A stretch of 5,225 bases of DNA from Candidatus Cloacimonadota bacterium (GTDB lineage: Bacteria; Cloacimonadota; Cloacimonadia; JGIOTU-2): positions 1 through 5,225 of the forward strand of contig JACNJG010000179.1 in NCBI GenBank assembly GCA_014382685.1, read 5' to 3'. The notes below the pieces were generated by a model. It saw nothing but the letters and a program-made list of their open reading frames with translations. It made no database searches and was not told where the DNA came from. Below, in pieces: positions 1 through 5,225 of the stretch. How positions within the stretch are numbered: the stretch's first letter is position 1; the number at the start of each line of letters is the position of its first letter. The position numbers and the translations under genes are program-made.

Positions 1-1
1 A

Positions 2-172
2 GCTCCCGAAGAATACATCGATGAAGATCAGGAAATGCCCGAAGATGAAGATGAACCCAGTGGAATAAAATCGGAGATTTTAATGCGAAGCATTATTCCA
101 CAGGGTGAAGGCGAAGTCGAGAAGGTCGAAATAAATTCTAATAAGAAAAAGAAAAAAAATAAAGATAAATAA
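2..172 (+). CDS. 3' end of an unidentified protein (partial, start outside window)
   Basis: An open frame enters from the left edge and ends at TAA 170-172, giving the last 56 residues of a protein. The visible part starts with a strongly acidic stretch (APEEYIDEDQEMPEDEDEP), continues with a short hydrophobic/polar segment (SEILMRSIIPQGEGEVEKVEI) and ends in a run of lysines (NKKKKKNKDK). I do not recognise the family. The position before dnaK would suit GrpE, but the usual GrpE ending (a GYxLGDRVLRPAxVxV-like strand) is not present, so I do not call it grpE. It is co-directional with dnaK and only 32 bases from it, so the two are probably co-transcribed. The charged ends suggest a disordered tail. 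The frame is supported by being the only one open across this stretch and by its link to the downstream operon. Confidence 0.6.
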   Translation, partial: APEEYIDEDQEMPEDEDEPSGIKSEILMRSIIPQGEGEVEKVEINSNKKKKKNKDK

Positions 173-204
173 ATTTAAAAAATTAAAACTCAAGGAGTAT
201 AACA

Positions 205-2160
205 ATGAGTAAAATAATAGGAATTGACTTAGGAACGACCAACAGTTGTGTTGCAGTCATGGAAGGTGGAAAACCCACAGTTATTCCAAACTCGGAAGGT
301 GGGAGAACAACACCGTCCGTGGTTGGTTTCACCAAAGATGGCGAAATACTTGTTGGTCAATTAGCAAAACATCAATTAGTGACAAATCCCATGAACACGG
401 TTTACTCGGTAAAACGTTTTATGGGTCGAAAAGTTAATGAAGTAAAGACAGAAGAATCCGAAGTAAGCTTCAAAATTAAAGCTGACAGCAAAGGTGAAGT
501 GGTGATCGAGATACCCAATCAGAAAAAGGATTTCACACCTCAGGAAATTTCTGCATTCATTCTGAAAAAGATGAAGGAAACTGCCGAAGAATACCTCGGC
601 ACCAAAGTTGAAAAAGCTGTTATTACAGTACCGGCATACTTCAATGATGCCCAAAGACAGGCAACAAAAGACGCTGGCAAGATAGCAGGACTGGAAGTTG
701 AACGTATCATCAACGAGCCCACAGCAGCAGCGCTCTCGTATGGACTCGAAAAGAAAAAAGATGAGAAGATCGCTGTGTATGACTTTGGCGGCGGCACATT
801 TGACATCTCCATCCTGGAAATTGGCGAAGGCGTAGTTGAAGTGCTCTCCACGAATGGTGATACTCATCTTGGTGGTGATGATTTCGATAAAAGGATCATA
901 GATTGGATCGTGAGCGAATTCAAAAAAAGCGATGGCATCGATATTTCAAAGGATCCTATGGCTATGCAGAGAATTCGTGAAGCTGCTGAGAAAGCAAAAG
1001 TCGAGTTGAGCGGAACCCAGTCCACAAATATCAATATTCCCTACATTACAGCAGACAGCAGCGGTCCGAAACATCTTTCTTTGAACCTGTCCCGTTCTGA
1101 ATTCAACAGGATGATCGATGACCTCATAGAAAGAAGTATCACACCTTGTAAATCCGCGATGAAAGACGCAAAACTCGATGTATCCGAGATCGATGAGATT
1201 ATCCTTGTCGGTGGTTCTACACGAGTTCCCGCAGTTCAGGAAGCTGTGAAGAATTTCTTCAAGAAAGAGCCAAATAAGAGCGTTAACCCTGATGAAGTTG
1301 TTGCGATCGGCGCATCGATTCAGGGTGGAATTCTTTCCGGTGATGAAAACTTGAAAGACATTCTTCTTCTCGATGTCACTCCACTCTCTCTTGGAATCGA
1401 AACCCTTGGTGGTGTGATGACCAAGCTCATCGAAAGAAATACCACAATACCTGTGAAGAAGAGCCAGATATTCTCAACTGCTGCAGATAATCAGACCGCA
1501 GTTTCTATCAATGTACTGCAAGGTGAACGTGATATGGCTACTCAGAACAGAACGCTCGGCAGGTTTGACCTTGTCGGCATACCTCCGGCACCACGTGGTC
1601 TTCCGCAGATCGAAGTTTCTTTTGACATCGATGCAAACGGTATTCTGCATGTTTCTGCTCTTGATAAAGGAACCGGTAAAAAACAGCAGATCAAGATCGA
1701 TAAATCCGGTGCACTGTCTGAGGATGAGATCGATAAAATGGTAAAAGAAGCAGAAGAACACGCACAGGAAGACCAAAAATTCAAAGAGCTTGTGGAACTT
1801 CGCAACCATCTTGATACAATGATCTTCAGCACAGAGAAATCCCTCAAAGAATATGGAGATAAGCTGAAAGATAATGAAAAAGCAGAGATTGAAGAAGCGA
1901 TCAAAGCTGCCAAAGAAAAACTTGATTCTCAAGATGTTGAGGTGCTGAAGCAGGCAAAAACCGATTTCGAACAAAAAGCTCAAAAACTCGGTGAGGTCGT
2001 ATATGAAGAGGCAATGAAACAACAGAAACAAGAGCAACAAGAGCAGACAGGTGATCAGGAACAAACTCAGCAGCAACAGACTGAGACCAAACAGGAACCA
2101 TCTGATGACGATGCCGTGGATGCTGATTTCGAAGTTGTGGATGACGAAGAAGATAAATAA
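205..2160 (+). CDS. dnaK: Molecular chaperone DnaK (Hsp70)
   Basis: ATP-dependent cytosolic chaperone that binds exposed hydrophobic peptide segments and works with DnaJ and GrpE. The three Hsp70 signatures are intact: IGIDLGTTNS near residues 5-14, DFGGGTFD at 193-200 (including the phosphorylatable-type Thr198), and ILVGGSTRVPAVQ at 333-345. Catalytic-type Lys70 (YSVKRF) and PAYFNDAQRQATKDAG (143-158) are present. The interdomain linker ILLLDVTPLSLG lies near 386-397, followed by the substrate-binding beta domain to about 508 and a helical lid to about 604. The last 47 residues are a Gln/Glu-rich disordered tail ending in an acidic DADFEVVDDEEDK. The region around residues 80-110 carries the extra segment typical of Gram-negative DnaK. 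Its 651 residues are near the 638 of E. coli. ATG 205 is preceded by AAGGAG at 192-197, 7 bases away. No CIRCE inverted repeat or sigma-32-type promoter is visible in the short upstream gap. Confidence 0.99.
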   Translation: MSKIIGIDLGTTNSCVAVMEGGKPTVIPNSEGGRTTPSVVGFTKDGEILVGQLAKHQLVTNPMNTVYSVKRFMGRKVNEVKTEESEVSFKIKADSKGEVVIEIPNQKKDFTPQEISAFILKKMKETAEEYLGTKVEKAVITVPAYFNDAQRQATKDAGKIAGLEVERIINEPTAAALSYGLEKKKDEKIAVYDFGGGTFDISILEIGEGVVEVLSTNGDTHLGGDDFDKRIIDWIVSEFKKSDGIDISKDPMAMQRIREAAEKAKVELSGTQSTNINIPYITADSSGPKHLSLNLSRSEFNRMIDDLIERSITPCKSAMKDAKLDVSEIDEIILVGGSTRVPAVQEAVKNFFKKEPNKSVNPDEVVAIGASIQGGILSGDENLKDILLLDVTPLSLGIETLGGVMTKLIERNTTIPVKKSQIFSTAADNQTAVSINVLQGERDMATQNRTLGRFDLVGIPPAPRGLPQIEVSFDIDANGILHVSALDKGTGKKQQIKIDKSGALSEDEIDKMVKEAEEHAQEDQKFKELVELRNHLDTMIFSTEKSLKEYGDKLKDNEKAEIEEAIKAAKEKLDSQDVEVLKQAKTDFEQKAQKLGEVVYEEAMKQQKQEQQEQTGDQEQTQQQQTETKQEPSDDDAVDADFEVVDDEEDK

Positions 2161-2177
2161 AAACATATAAACAATTC

Positions 2178-2213
2178 ATGCACGGGAATTGCACACTCGC
2201 AGTTCCCGTGCGT
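2178..2213 (+). promoter_or_regulatory. Stem-loop in the dnaK-dnaJ intergenic region
   Basis: Arms GCACGGGAATTGC (2180-2192) and GCAGTTCCCGTGC (2199-2211) form 13 consecutive pairs with a single G-U wobble, around a 6-base loop (ACACTC). A wobble and an A-T pair can extend it to 2178-2213. It starts 19 bases after the dnaK stop and ends before the dnaJ Shine-Dalgarno (AGAAGG, 2223-2228). No run of T follows, so it does not look like a normal intrinsic terminator. By analogy with other chaperone operons, such a hairpin could protect the dnaK mRNA 3' end, be a processing site, or partly attenuate readthrough so that DnaK exceeds DnaJ. The structure is seen directly; its role is inference. Confidence 0.75.
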
Positions 2214-2240
2214 ATCAACTAAAGAAGGTTAAAACAGAAA

Positions 2241-3404
2241 ATGGCAAAGAGAGATTACTACGAAATACTCGGTTTGGACAAGAGTGCTTCTCCAAGTGAG
2301 ATAAAAAGTTCTTACAGAAAACTCGCATTGAAATATCACCCTGACAAGAATAAAGATGATAAGGAATCTGAAGAAAAATTCAAAGAAGCATCTGAGGCAT
2401 ACGAAGTTTTGAGCGATAACGATAAGCGTAAAAAGTATGACCAATTCGGTCATGCAGGACTTGAAGGTGCCTTTGGTAGAGGTGGATTTACCTGGGATAA
2501 TTTCACTCATGCAAATGATTTTTCAGACATCTTTGGAGATATTGGCAGTATTTTTGAAACCTTCTTGGGCGGAGGTGGCGGTGGATTTGGTTTTGGAGGA
2601 CAACAATATCAGCGAACGGTCAATCGTGGAGGTGACCTGAAGATCTCACTATCACTTAGTTTGGAAGAGATCGCAAAGGGAGTTACTAAGCGGCTGAAAG
2701 TAAATATCAAACAAAAATGTGATGCTTGTAATGGAACCGGCTCTGCAGACGGAAAAGTTACAACCTGCCGGCAATGCGGAGGTTCCGGAAGAGTCAAACA
2801 AGTGCGTCAATCCTTCTTTGGACAGATGTCAACCATTACGACCTGCCCTGCGTGTAACGGAACTGGTCAGAGCATCCAGAATAAATGCTCTAAATGTAAT
2901 GGAGAGGGCAGAATTTCCTCAGTTAAAACTATAAAGGTCGAGATTCCAGCCGGAGTTTCTGATGGACAATATCTTAATCTTCGCGGACAAGGTCACGCCG
3001 GCAAACAGGATGGTCCGTCAGGTGATATATTGGTTTATATCAGGGAAAAGAGAAACGACCTCTTTGACAGAGATGGACAGGATCTTATTTGCACCTTCCC
3101 GATCACAGTAACCGACGCCGTACTTGGCAACACCCTAGAAATCCCAACTCTAAAAGGTCATGCCAAGATGAAGATACCTTCCGGCACACAATCCGGAAAA
3201 GTTTTCAGATTGCGCAGTCAGGGTTTACCTCATCTGAACAGCAACAGAAAGGGTGATCTTTATGTGAAAATTATTGTGATCATTCCCCATAAACTTTCCA
3301 ACGAAGAAAAGGAATTGTACAGCAAGATAGCTCCCTTTGACAAACAAAGAAATCTCAAGCCAGGCAGATCATTTTTTGATAAGATCAAAGACTATTTTGT
3401 CTAA
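2241..3404 (+). CDS. dnaJ: Chaperone protein DnaJ (class I Hsp40)
   Basis: Co-chaperone that delivers unfolded clients to DnaK and stimulates its ATPase. All four class-I regions are present in order. The J domain is at residues 4-70, with HPD at 33-35 and the KKYDQFGHAG end. A Gly/Phe-rich linker of about 74-130 includes a run of six glycines. The zinc-binding region has four CxxCxGxG repeats beginning at Cys160, Cys176, Cys202 and Cys216 (CDACNGTG, CRQCGGSG, CPACNGTG, CSKCNGEG). The two C-terminal beta domains follow, and the protein ends in a FFDKIKDYF dimerisation-type segment. All eight zinc cysteines are present. Its 387 residues compare with 376 in E. coli. The ATG is 80 bases after dnaK; the likely ribosome site AGAAGG (2223-2228) sits 12 bases upstream, rather far. 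It is probably in one operon with dnaK and rsmE. Confidence 0.98.
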   Translation: MAKRDYYEILGLDKSASPSEIKSSYRKLALKYHPDKNKDDKESEEKFKEASEAYEVLSDNDKRKKYDQFGHAGLEGAFGRGGFTWDNFTHANDFSDIFGDIGSIFETFLGGGGGGFGFGGQQYQRTVNRGGDLKISLSLSLEEIAKGVTKRLKVNIKQKCDACNGTGSADGKVTTCRQCGGSGRVKQVRQSFFGQMSTITTCPACNGTGQSIQNKCSKCNGEGRISSVKTIKVEIPAGVSDGQYLNLRGQGHAGKQDGPSGDILVYIREKRNDLFDRDGQDLICTFPITVTDAVLGNTLEIPTLKGHAKMKIPSGTQSGKVFRLRSQGLPHLNSNRKGDLYVKIIVIIPHKLSNEEKELYSKIAPFDKQRNLKPGRSFFDKIKDYFV

Positions 3405-3413
3405 TTCAATTTG

Positions 3414-3422
3414 ATGTAAATG
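3414..3422 (+). promoter_or_regulatory. Start-stop ATG-TAA directly abutting the rsmE start codon
   Basis: Between the dnaJ stop (TAA 3402-3404) and the rsmE start, the sequence holds ATG (3414-3416) and TAA (3417-3419), followed at once by ATG 3420-3422. All are in the same reading frame as both dnaJ and rsmE. No purine-rich Shine-Dalgarno sequence precedes the rsmE ATG. rsmE translation therefore probably depends on ribosomes finishing dnaJ. The ATG-TAA could act as a stalling or reinitiation point, or it could be chance. Confidence 0.35.
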
Positions 3423-4151
3423 CCAATTTTTTACACACCGACTCTCACTTTTTCTTCAAAAGAACTAACAATTTCTAATTCTGAATTCAAACACATAAAA
3501 AATACATTAAGAAAAAAAATCGGTGATATTCTTGTAACCACTAACGGAAAAGGACTGCTCGCAGAGTGCGTTATCACAGACATTTCCGCTCGCAGCATGA
3601 TACTCGAAGTTCAAGCTACAAGCACGAAAGAGAAATCCCATCCGCATATTGCATTGGCATTTTCTCTCTTAAAACAACACAATGAGCTGATCATCGAAAA
3701 ATGTACTGAACTTGGTATTTATGAATTCTTCCCTTTTTTTGCAGAAAGGAATGTAAAAACATCTCTTTCTACTCACCAGTTTGAAAGACTCGAAAAAGTT
3801 GCAATCGCTGCGATCAAGCAATGTGATTCCGTGCATCTGCCTAAGATTCATAAGCCACTTGCTTTCAAGAAATTACTGGAAAATTTATCCCAAAATTACT
3901 ATCCTGTTCTTGCATGGGAAGAAGAAAACCGGCAGGGACTTCATGAAGTACTTGAATATGCTAATAAAGATATTTGCTTGATTGTTGGACCCGAAGGTGG
4001 CTTTGAAAAACAAGAAGTAGATTTTGCAAAAGAACACTCTACACAGATCGTTTCACTGGGAAATCATATTTTAAGAGCAGAAACTGCAGCGATCACAATA
4101 GCTGCAAACACAATTTTTTATCAGCTTGAAAGAGATTCTGCATTTTACTAA
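3420..4151 (+). CDS. rsmE: 16S rRNA (uracil(1498)-N3)-methyltransferase RsmE
   Basis: SAM-dependent SPOUT-class methyltransferase of the RsmE family, which makes m3U1498 in helix 44 of 16S rRNA, near the decoding centre of the 30S subunit. The N-terminal part (about 1-70) matches the PUA-like RNA-binding domain, with SNSEFKHIKNTLRKKIGD as its start. The C-terminal knot domain shows KCTELGIYEFFPFF, then LIVGPEGGF (residues 187-195) and LGNHILRAETA (213-223), which form the SAM-binding knot of this family. Its 243 residues equal the usual length. The MPIFYTPTL start fits the family, so ATG 3420 is preferred although it lacks a Shine-Dalgarno sequence. It lies 15 bases after dnaJ, a linkage common in Firmicutes and others, where prmA often sits between; prmA is absent here. 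It probably belongs to the dnaK transcript. Confidence 0.95.
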   Translation: MPIFYTPTLTFSSKELTISNSEFKHIKNTLRKKIGDILVTTNGKGLLAECVITDISARSMILEVQATSTKEKSHPHIALAFSLLKQHNELIIEKCTELGIYEFFPFFAERNVKTSLSTHQFERLEKVAIAAIKQCDSVHLPKIHKPLAFKKLLENLSQNYYPVLAWEEENRQGLHEVLEYANKDICLIVGPEGGFEKQEVDFAKEHSTQIVSLGNHILRAETAAITIAANTIFYQLERDSAFY

Positions 4152-4172
4152 TTTAGGAATGTTAATTATACT
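4144..4172 (+). promoter_or_regulatory. Candidate sigma-70-type promoter for dinD
   Basis: TTTACT (4144-4149) and TATACT (4167-4172) are separated by 17 bases and match the -35 and -10 consensus at 4 and 5 of 6 positions. The -35 box overlaps the last codons and stop of rsmE. Transcription would start near 4179, about 20 bases before the dinD ATG, leaving room for the ribosome site AAGAGGA (4184-4190). No E. coli-type LexA box (CTGT-N8-ACAG) and no Gram-positive GAAC-N4-GTTC box lies nearby, so SOS control cannot be read from the sequence. A+T-rich gaps produce such matches by chance fairly often. Confidence 0.45.
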
Positions 4173-4198
4173 AATACAGCATAAAGAGGAATAAAATT

Positions 4199-5035
4199 AT
4201 GAAAAAAGACATTATTAGAAATCTTACTATGGATTTTGAATCATATTCCAATAAAACGGAAAATGATATTGAATTTTGGTTTGCCAGAGACCTTCAGCAT
4301 CTACTTGGTTATTATGAATGGCGCAATTTCACCAAAGTTATCAACAAAGCCAAAACATCATGCGAAACAGCTGGTCATGAGATCTCAGACCATTTTGTTG
4401 ACGTCAACAAAATGGTTAAGATCGGTTCAGAAACAGAGAGAGATATCAATGATTTCATGCTGACCCGATTTGCGTCCTATTTGATAGCTCAAAACGGAGA
4501 TCCTCAAAAAGAAGAAATTGCTTTTGCTCAAAATTATTTTGCAGTAAAAACCCGCAAATTTGAAATTATTGAACAGCGGATAAAAGATTGGGAACGCTTA
4601 AACGCCCGCCAGAAATTATCACTTACCGAAAAGGACTTATCTCAATTGATCTTTGAAAGAACTGGAAATGATAAGGATTTCGGTATAATTAGAAGTAAAG
4701 GCGATAAAGCTCTGTTTGGATTTTCTACAAGAGAAATGAAAAGTAAATTGGGTATCAAATCGAATCGTCCGTTAGCAGATTTTTTACCTATAATTACAAT
4801 AAAAGCCAAAGACTTTGCGACTGAGATAACAATTTTCAATGTGAATGATAAGGATATAAAAACCGGTCAGCAAATATCTTGGGAACACATTAGAAATAAT
4901 AAAGGTGTCAGGGAATTGTTAATTGAGCGTGGGATAAAACCAGAGGAACTTCCTTCTGAGGAAGATGTAAAAAAACTGGAAAGACGTGTGAAATCAGAAG
5001 ATAAAAAGTTTTTGGAGAAACCGGAAAAACTGTAA
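4199..5035 (+). CDS. dinD: DNA-damage-inducible protein D (DinD family, Bro-N-like domain)
   Basis: The E. coli member of this family is SOS-induced and inhibits RecA filaments after strand exchange; here the role is inferred from the family. Residues about 22-130 form the Bro-N-like domain: EFWFARDLQHLLGYYEWRNF, then HFVDVNKMVKIGS (65-77) and TRFASYLIAQNGDPQK (89-104), with AQNYFAVKTRKFE (110-122) following. The second half has FGIIRSKGDKALFG (161-174), RPLADFLP (190-197) and a charged C-terminal end with GIKPEELPSEEDVKKLERR (245-263). The length of 278 residues is close to the 274 I recall for E. coli DinD, so it looks complete. ATG 4199 has AAGAGGA at 4184-4190, 8 bases upstream. The gap to rsmE and the candidate promoter suggest a separate unit. 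Codons look more A+T-rich than in dnaK. The family is patchily distributed and often moved laterally, so acquisition is possible but not shown. A 28-bp palindrome lies inside the gene. Confidence 0.9.
   Translation: MKKDIIRNLTMDFESYSNKTENDIEFWFARDLQHLLGYYEWRNFTKVINKAKTSCETAGHEISDHFVDVNKMVKIGSETERDINDFMLTRFASYLIAQNGDPQKEEIAFAQNYFAVKTRKFEIIEQRIKDWERLNARQKLSLTEKDLSQLIFERTGNDKDFGIIRSKGDKALFGFSTREMKSKLGIKSNRPLADFLPIITIKAKDFATEITIFNVNDKDIKTGQQISWEHIRNNKGVRELLIERGIKPEELPSEEDVKKLERRVKSEDKKFLEKPEKL
4381..4423. repeat. Long perfect palindrome inside dinD
   Basis: Bases 4389-4402 (ACCATTTTGTTGAC) are exactly the reverse complement of 4403-4416 (GTCAACAAAATGGT), a 28-bp perfect palindrome with no spacer, centred on GACGTC. 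Outside it, GATCT (4381-4385) and AGATC (4419-4423) also pair, across a small unpaired CAG/TA interruption. It lies over codons for DHFVDVNKMV (residues 64-73). In DNA it could extrude a cruciform or bind a dimeric regulator; in mRNA it could form a stable hairpin about 190 bases into the gene. The palindrome is seen directly and its function is unknown. Confidence 0.9.
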
Positions 5036-5100
5036 TGCATTGAGGATGAATCTTTTTCGTATAGATAAAATCAGGATTTGTTAGATGGCTTTCAGAGAAT

Positions 5101-5137
5101 AGATTCTTCATTCCGCTACGCTCCATTCAGAATGACA
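5101..5137. repeat. Short dispersed intergenic repeat (GATTCTTCA...CAGAATGACA type)
   Basis: The segment begins AGATTCTTCATTCCGC and ends CCATTCAGAATGACA. It resembles a repeat I recall from intergenic regions of many bacterial genomes, usually seen as TGTCATTCTGA...GAAGAATCT on the other strand. Internal arms TCATTC (5108-5113) and GAATGA (5130-5135) can pair, and AGAAT/ATTCT (5096-5107) forms a second small inverted repeat at its left edge. Only one copy is in the window, so the repeat nature rests on recognition. It sits after dinD, in a probable end-of-unit gap. A TTTTT run follows at 5142-5146, but the stem is too weak for a confident terminator. Confidence 0.55.
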
Positions 5138-5182
5138 ATGCTTTTTAGTGATTTTACAGTTCGCTTGTTCGCCATACTGGTC

Positions 5183-5225
5183 TTATACATTCTTATCTTC
5201 TATTACACGCTGTCTTAATTCCTCT
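5183..5225 (-). CDS. Possible C-terminal end of a converging gene (very partial)
   Basis: On the - strand a frame enters from the right edge and stops at TAA (5185-5183), reading EELRQRVIEDKNV. Its composition looks like an ordinary charged protein end, and the other two - strand frames stop sooner or look unlike protein. Thirteen codons are too few to identify a family or prove coding. If real, it converges on dinD, and the repeat-containing gap between them would be a shared 3' region. Confidence 0.22.
   Translation of the reverse strand, partial: EELRQRVIEDKNV

Noticed and set aside
173..204. Promoter or CIRCE operator just upstream of dnaK
   Set aside because: The gap is A-rich but shows no -35/-10 pair, no sigma-32-type boxes and no TTAGCACTC inverted repeat; only the ribosome site is clear.
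376..867. Overlapping - strand frames opposite the DnaK nucleotide-binding domain
   Set aside because: Antisense shadow of conserved dnaK codons; no ribosome site or recognisable protein.
1474..2166. A 230-codon open frame on the - strand opposite the 3' half of dnaK
   Set aside because: It is antisense to a strongly conserved gene, and its protein is low-complexity Phe/Leu-rich, the mirror of Lys/Glu codons. Long antisense ORFs opposite hsp70 genes are a known artefact.
4949..4964. Small inverted repeat CTTCCT-TCTG-AGGAAG near the dinD 3' end
   Set aside because: Only 6 bp, inside the coding region over the conserved EELPSEED motif, and expected by chance.
5036..5100. Search for a rho-independent terminator after dinD
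   Set aside because: There is a T5 run at 5052-5058 (TCTTTTT) but no stem precedes it. No convincing terminator was seen.
4908..5126. A 72-codon - strand ORF overlapping the dinD 3' end and the repeat
   Set aside because: Its first residues come from the dispersed repeat and the rest is antisense to dinD. Such repeats often create spurious ORFs.
5159..5172. Direct repeat GTTCGC-TT-GTTCGC
   Set aside because: Two 6-base units with no further copies; too short to separate from chance.

Overview
The window is an A+T-rich (by eye), gene-dense, mostly co-directional stretch of a bacterial chromosome. It carries a chaperone and RNA-modification cluster, dnaK - dnaJ - rsmE, followed by a dinD-family DNA-damage gene, all on the + strand. 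The DnaK has the extended nucleotide-binding domain typical of Gram-negative bacteria, and the genes use Shine-Dalgarno-type starts where one is visible. The dnaK-dnaJ-rsmE order resembles the common hrcA-grpE-dnaK-dnaJ-(prmA)-rsmE arrangement with parts missing. The lineage cannot be fixed from the sequence. An uncultured FCB-type or candidate-phylum bacterium (for example Cloacimonadota-like) is a guess.

Layout. Bases 2-172 are the 3' end of an unidentified gene with an acidic stretch and a lysine-rich tail. dnaK (205-2160) follows after 32 bases, with no CIRCE element or clear promoter in the gap, so it is probably read from upstream. The 80-base dnaK-dnaJ gap holds a strong 13-bp stem-loop without a U-tract. 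It could be an mRNA processing or stability element that sets the DnaK:DnaJ ratio. dnaJ (2241-3404) is a complete class-I J protein. rsmE (3420-4151) starts 15 bases later without a Shine-Dalgarno sequence, directly after an in-frame ATG-TAA, which suggests translational coupling. A sigma-70-like promoter candidate overlaps the rsmE stop codon and would give dinD (4199-5035) its own transcript. The final 190 bases are mostly non-coding. They contain one copy of a short GATTCTTCA...CAGAATGACA-type dispersed repeat, and possibly the last codons of a converging - strand gene.

How the genes fit together. DnaK and DnaJ form the Hsp70 folding machine; GrpE, the nucleotide exchange factor, is not in the window. 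RsmE methylates U1498 of 16S rRNA and is a frequent genomic neighbour of dnaJ. DinD is a DNA-damage-response protein and probably an independent unit.

The most notable unexplained signal is a perfect 28-bp palindrome inside the dinD coding region (4389-4416), extended by a further 5-bp arm pair to span 4381-4423. It is built partly from C-ending codons that are the minority choice in this gene. Nothing here clearly amounts to a new multi-gene system. The non-coding and overlapping structures are where a second look is most justified.
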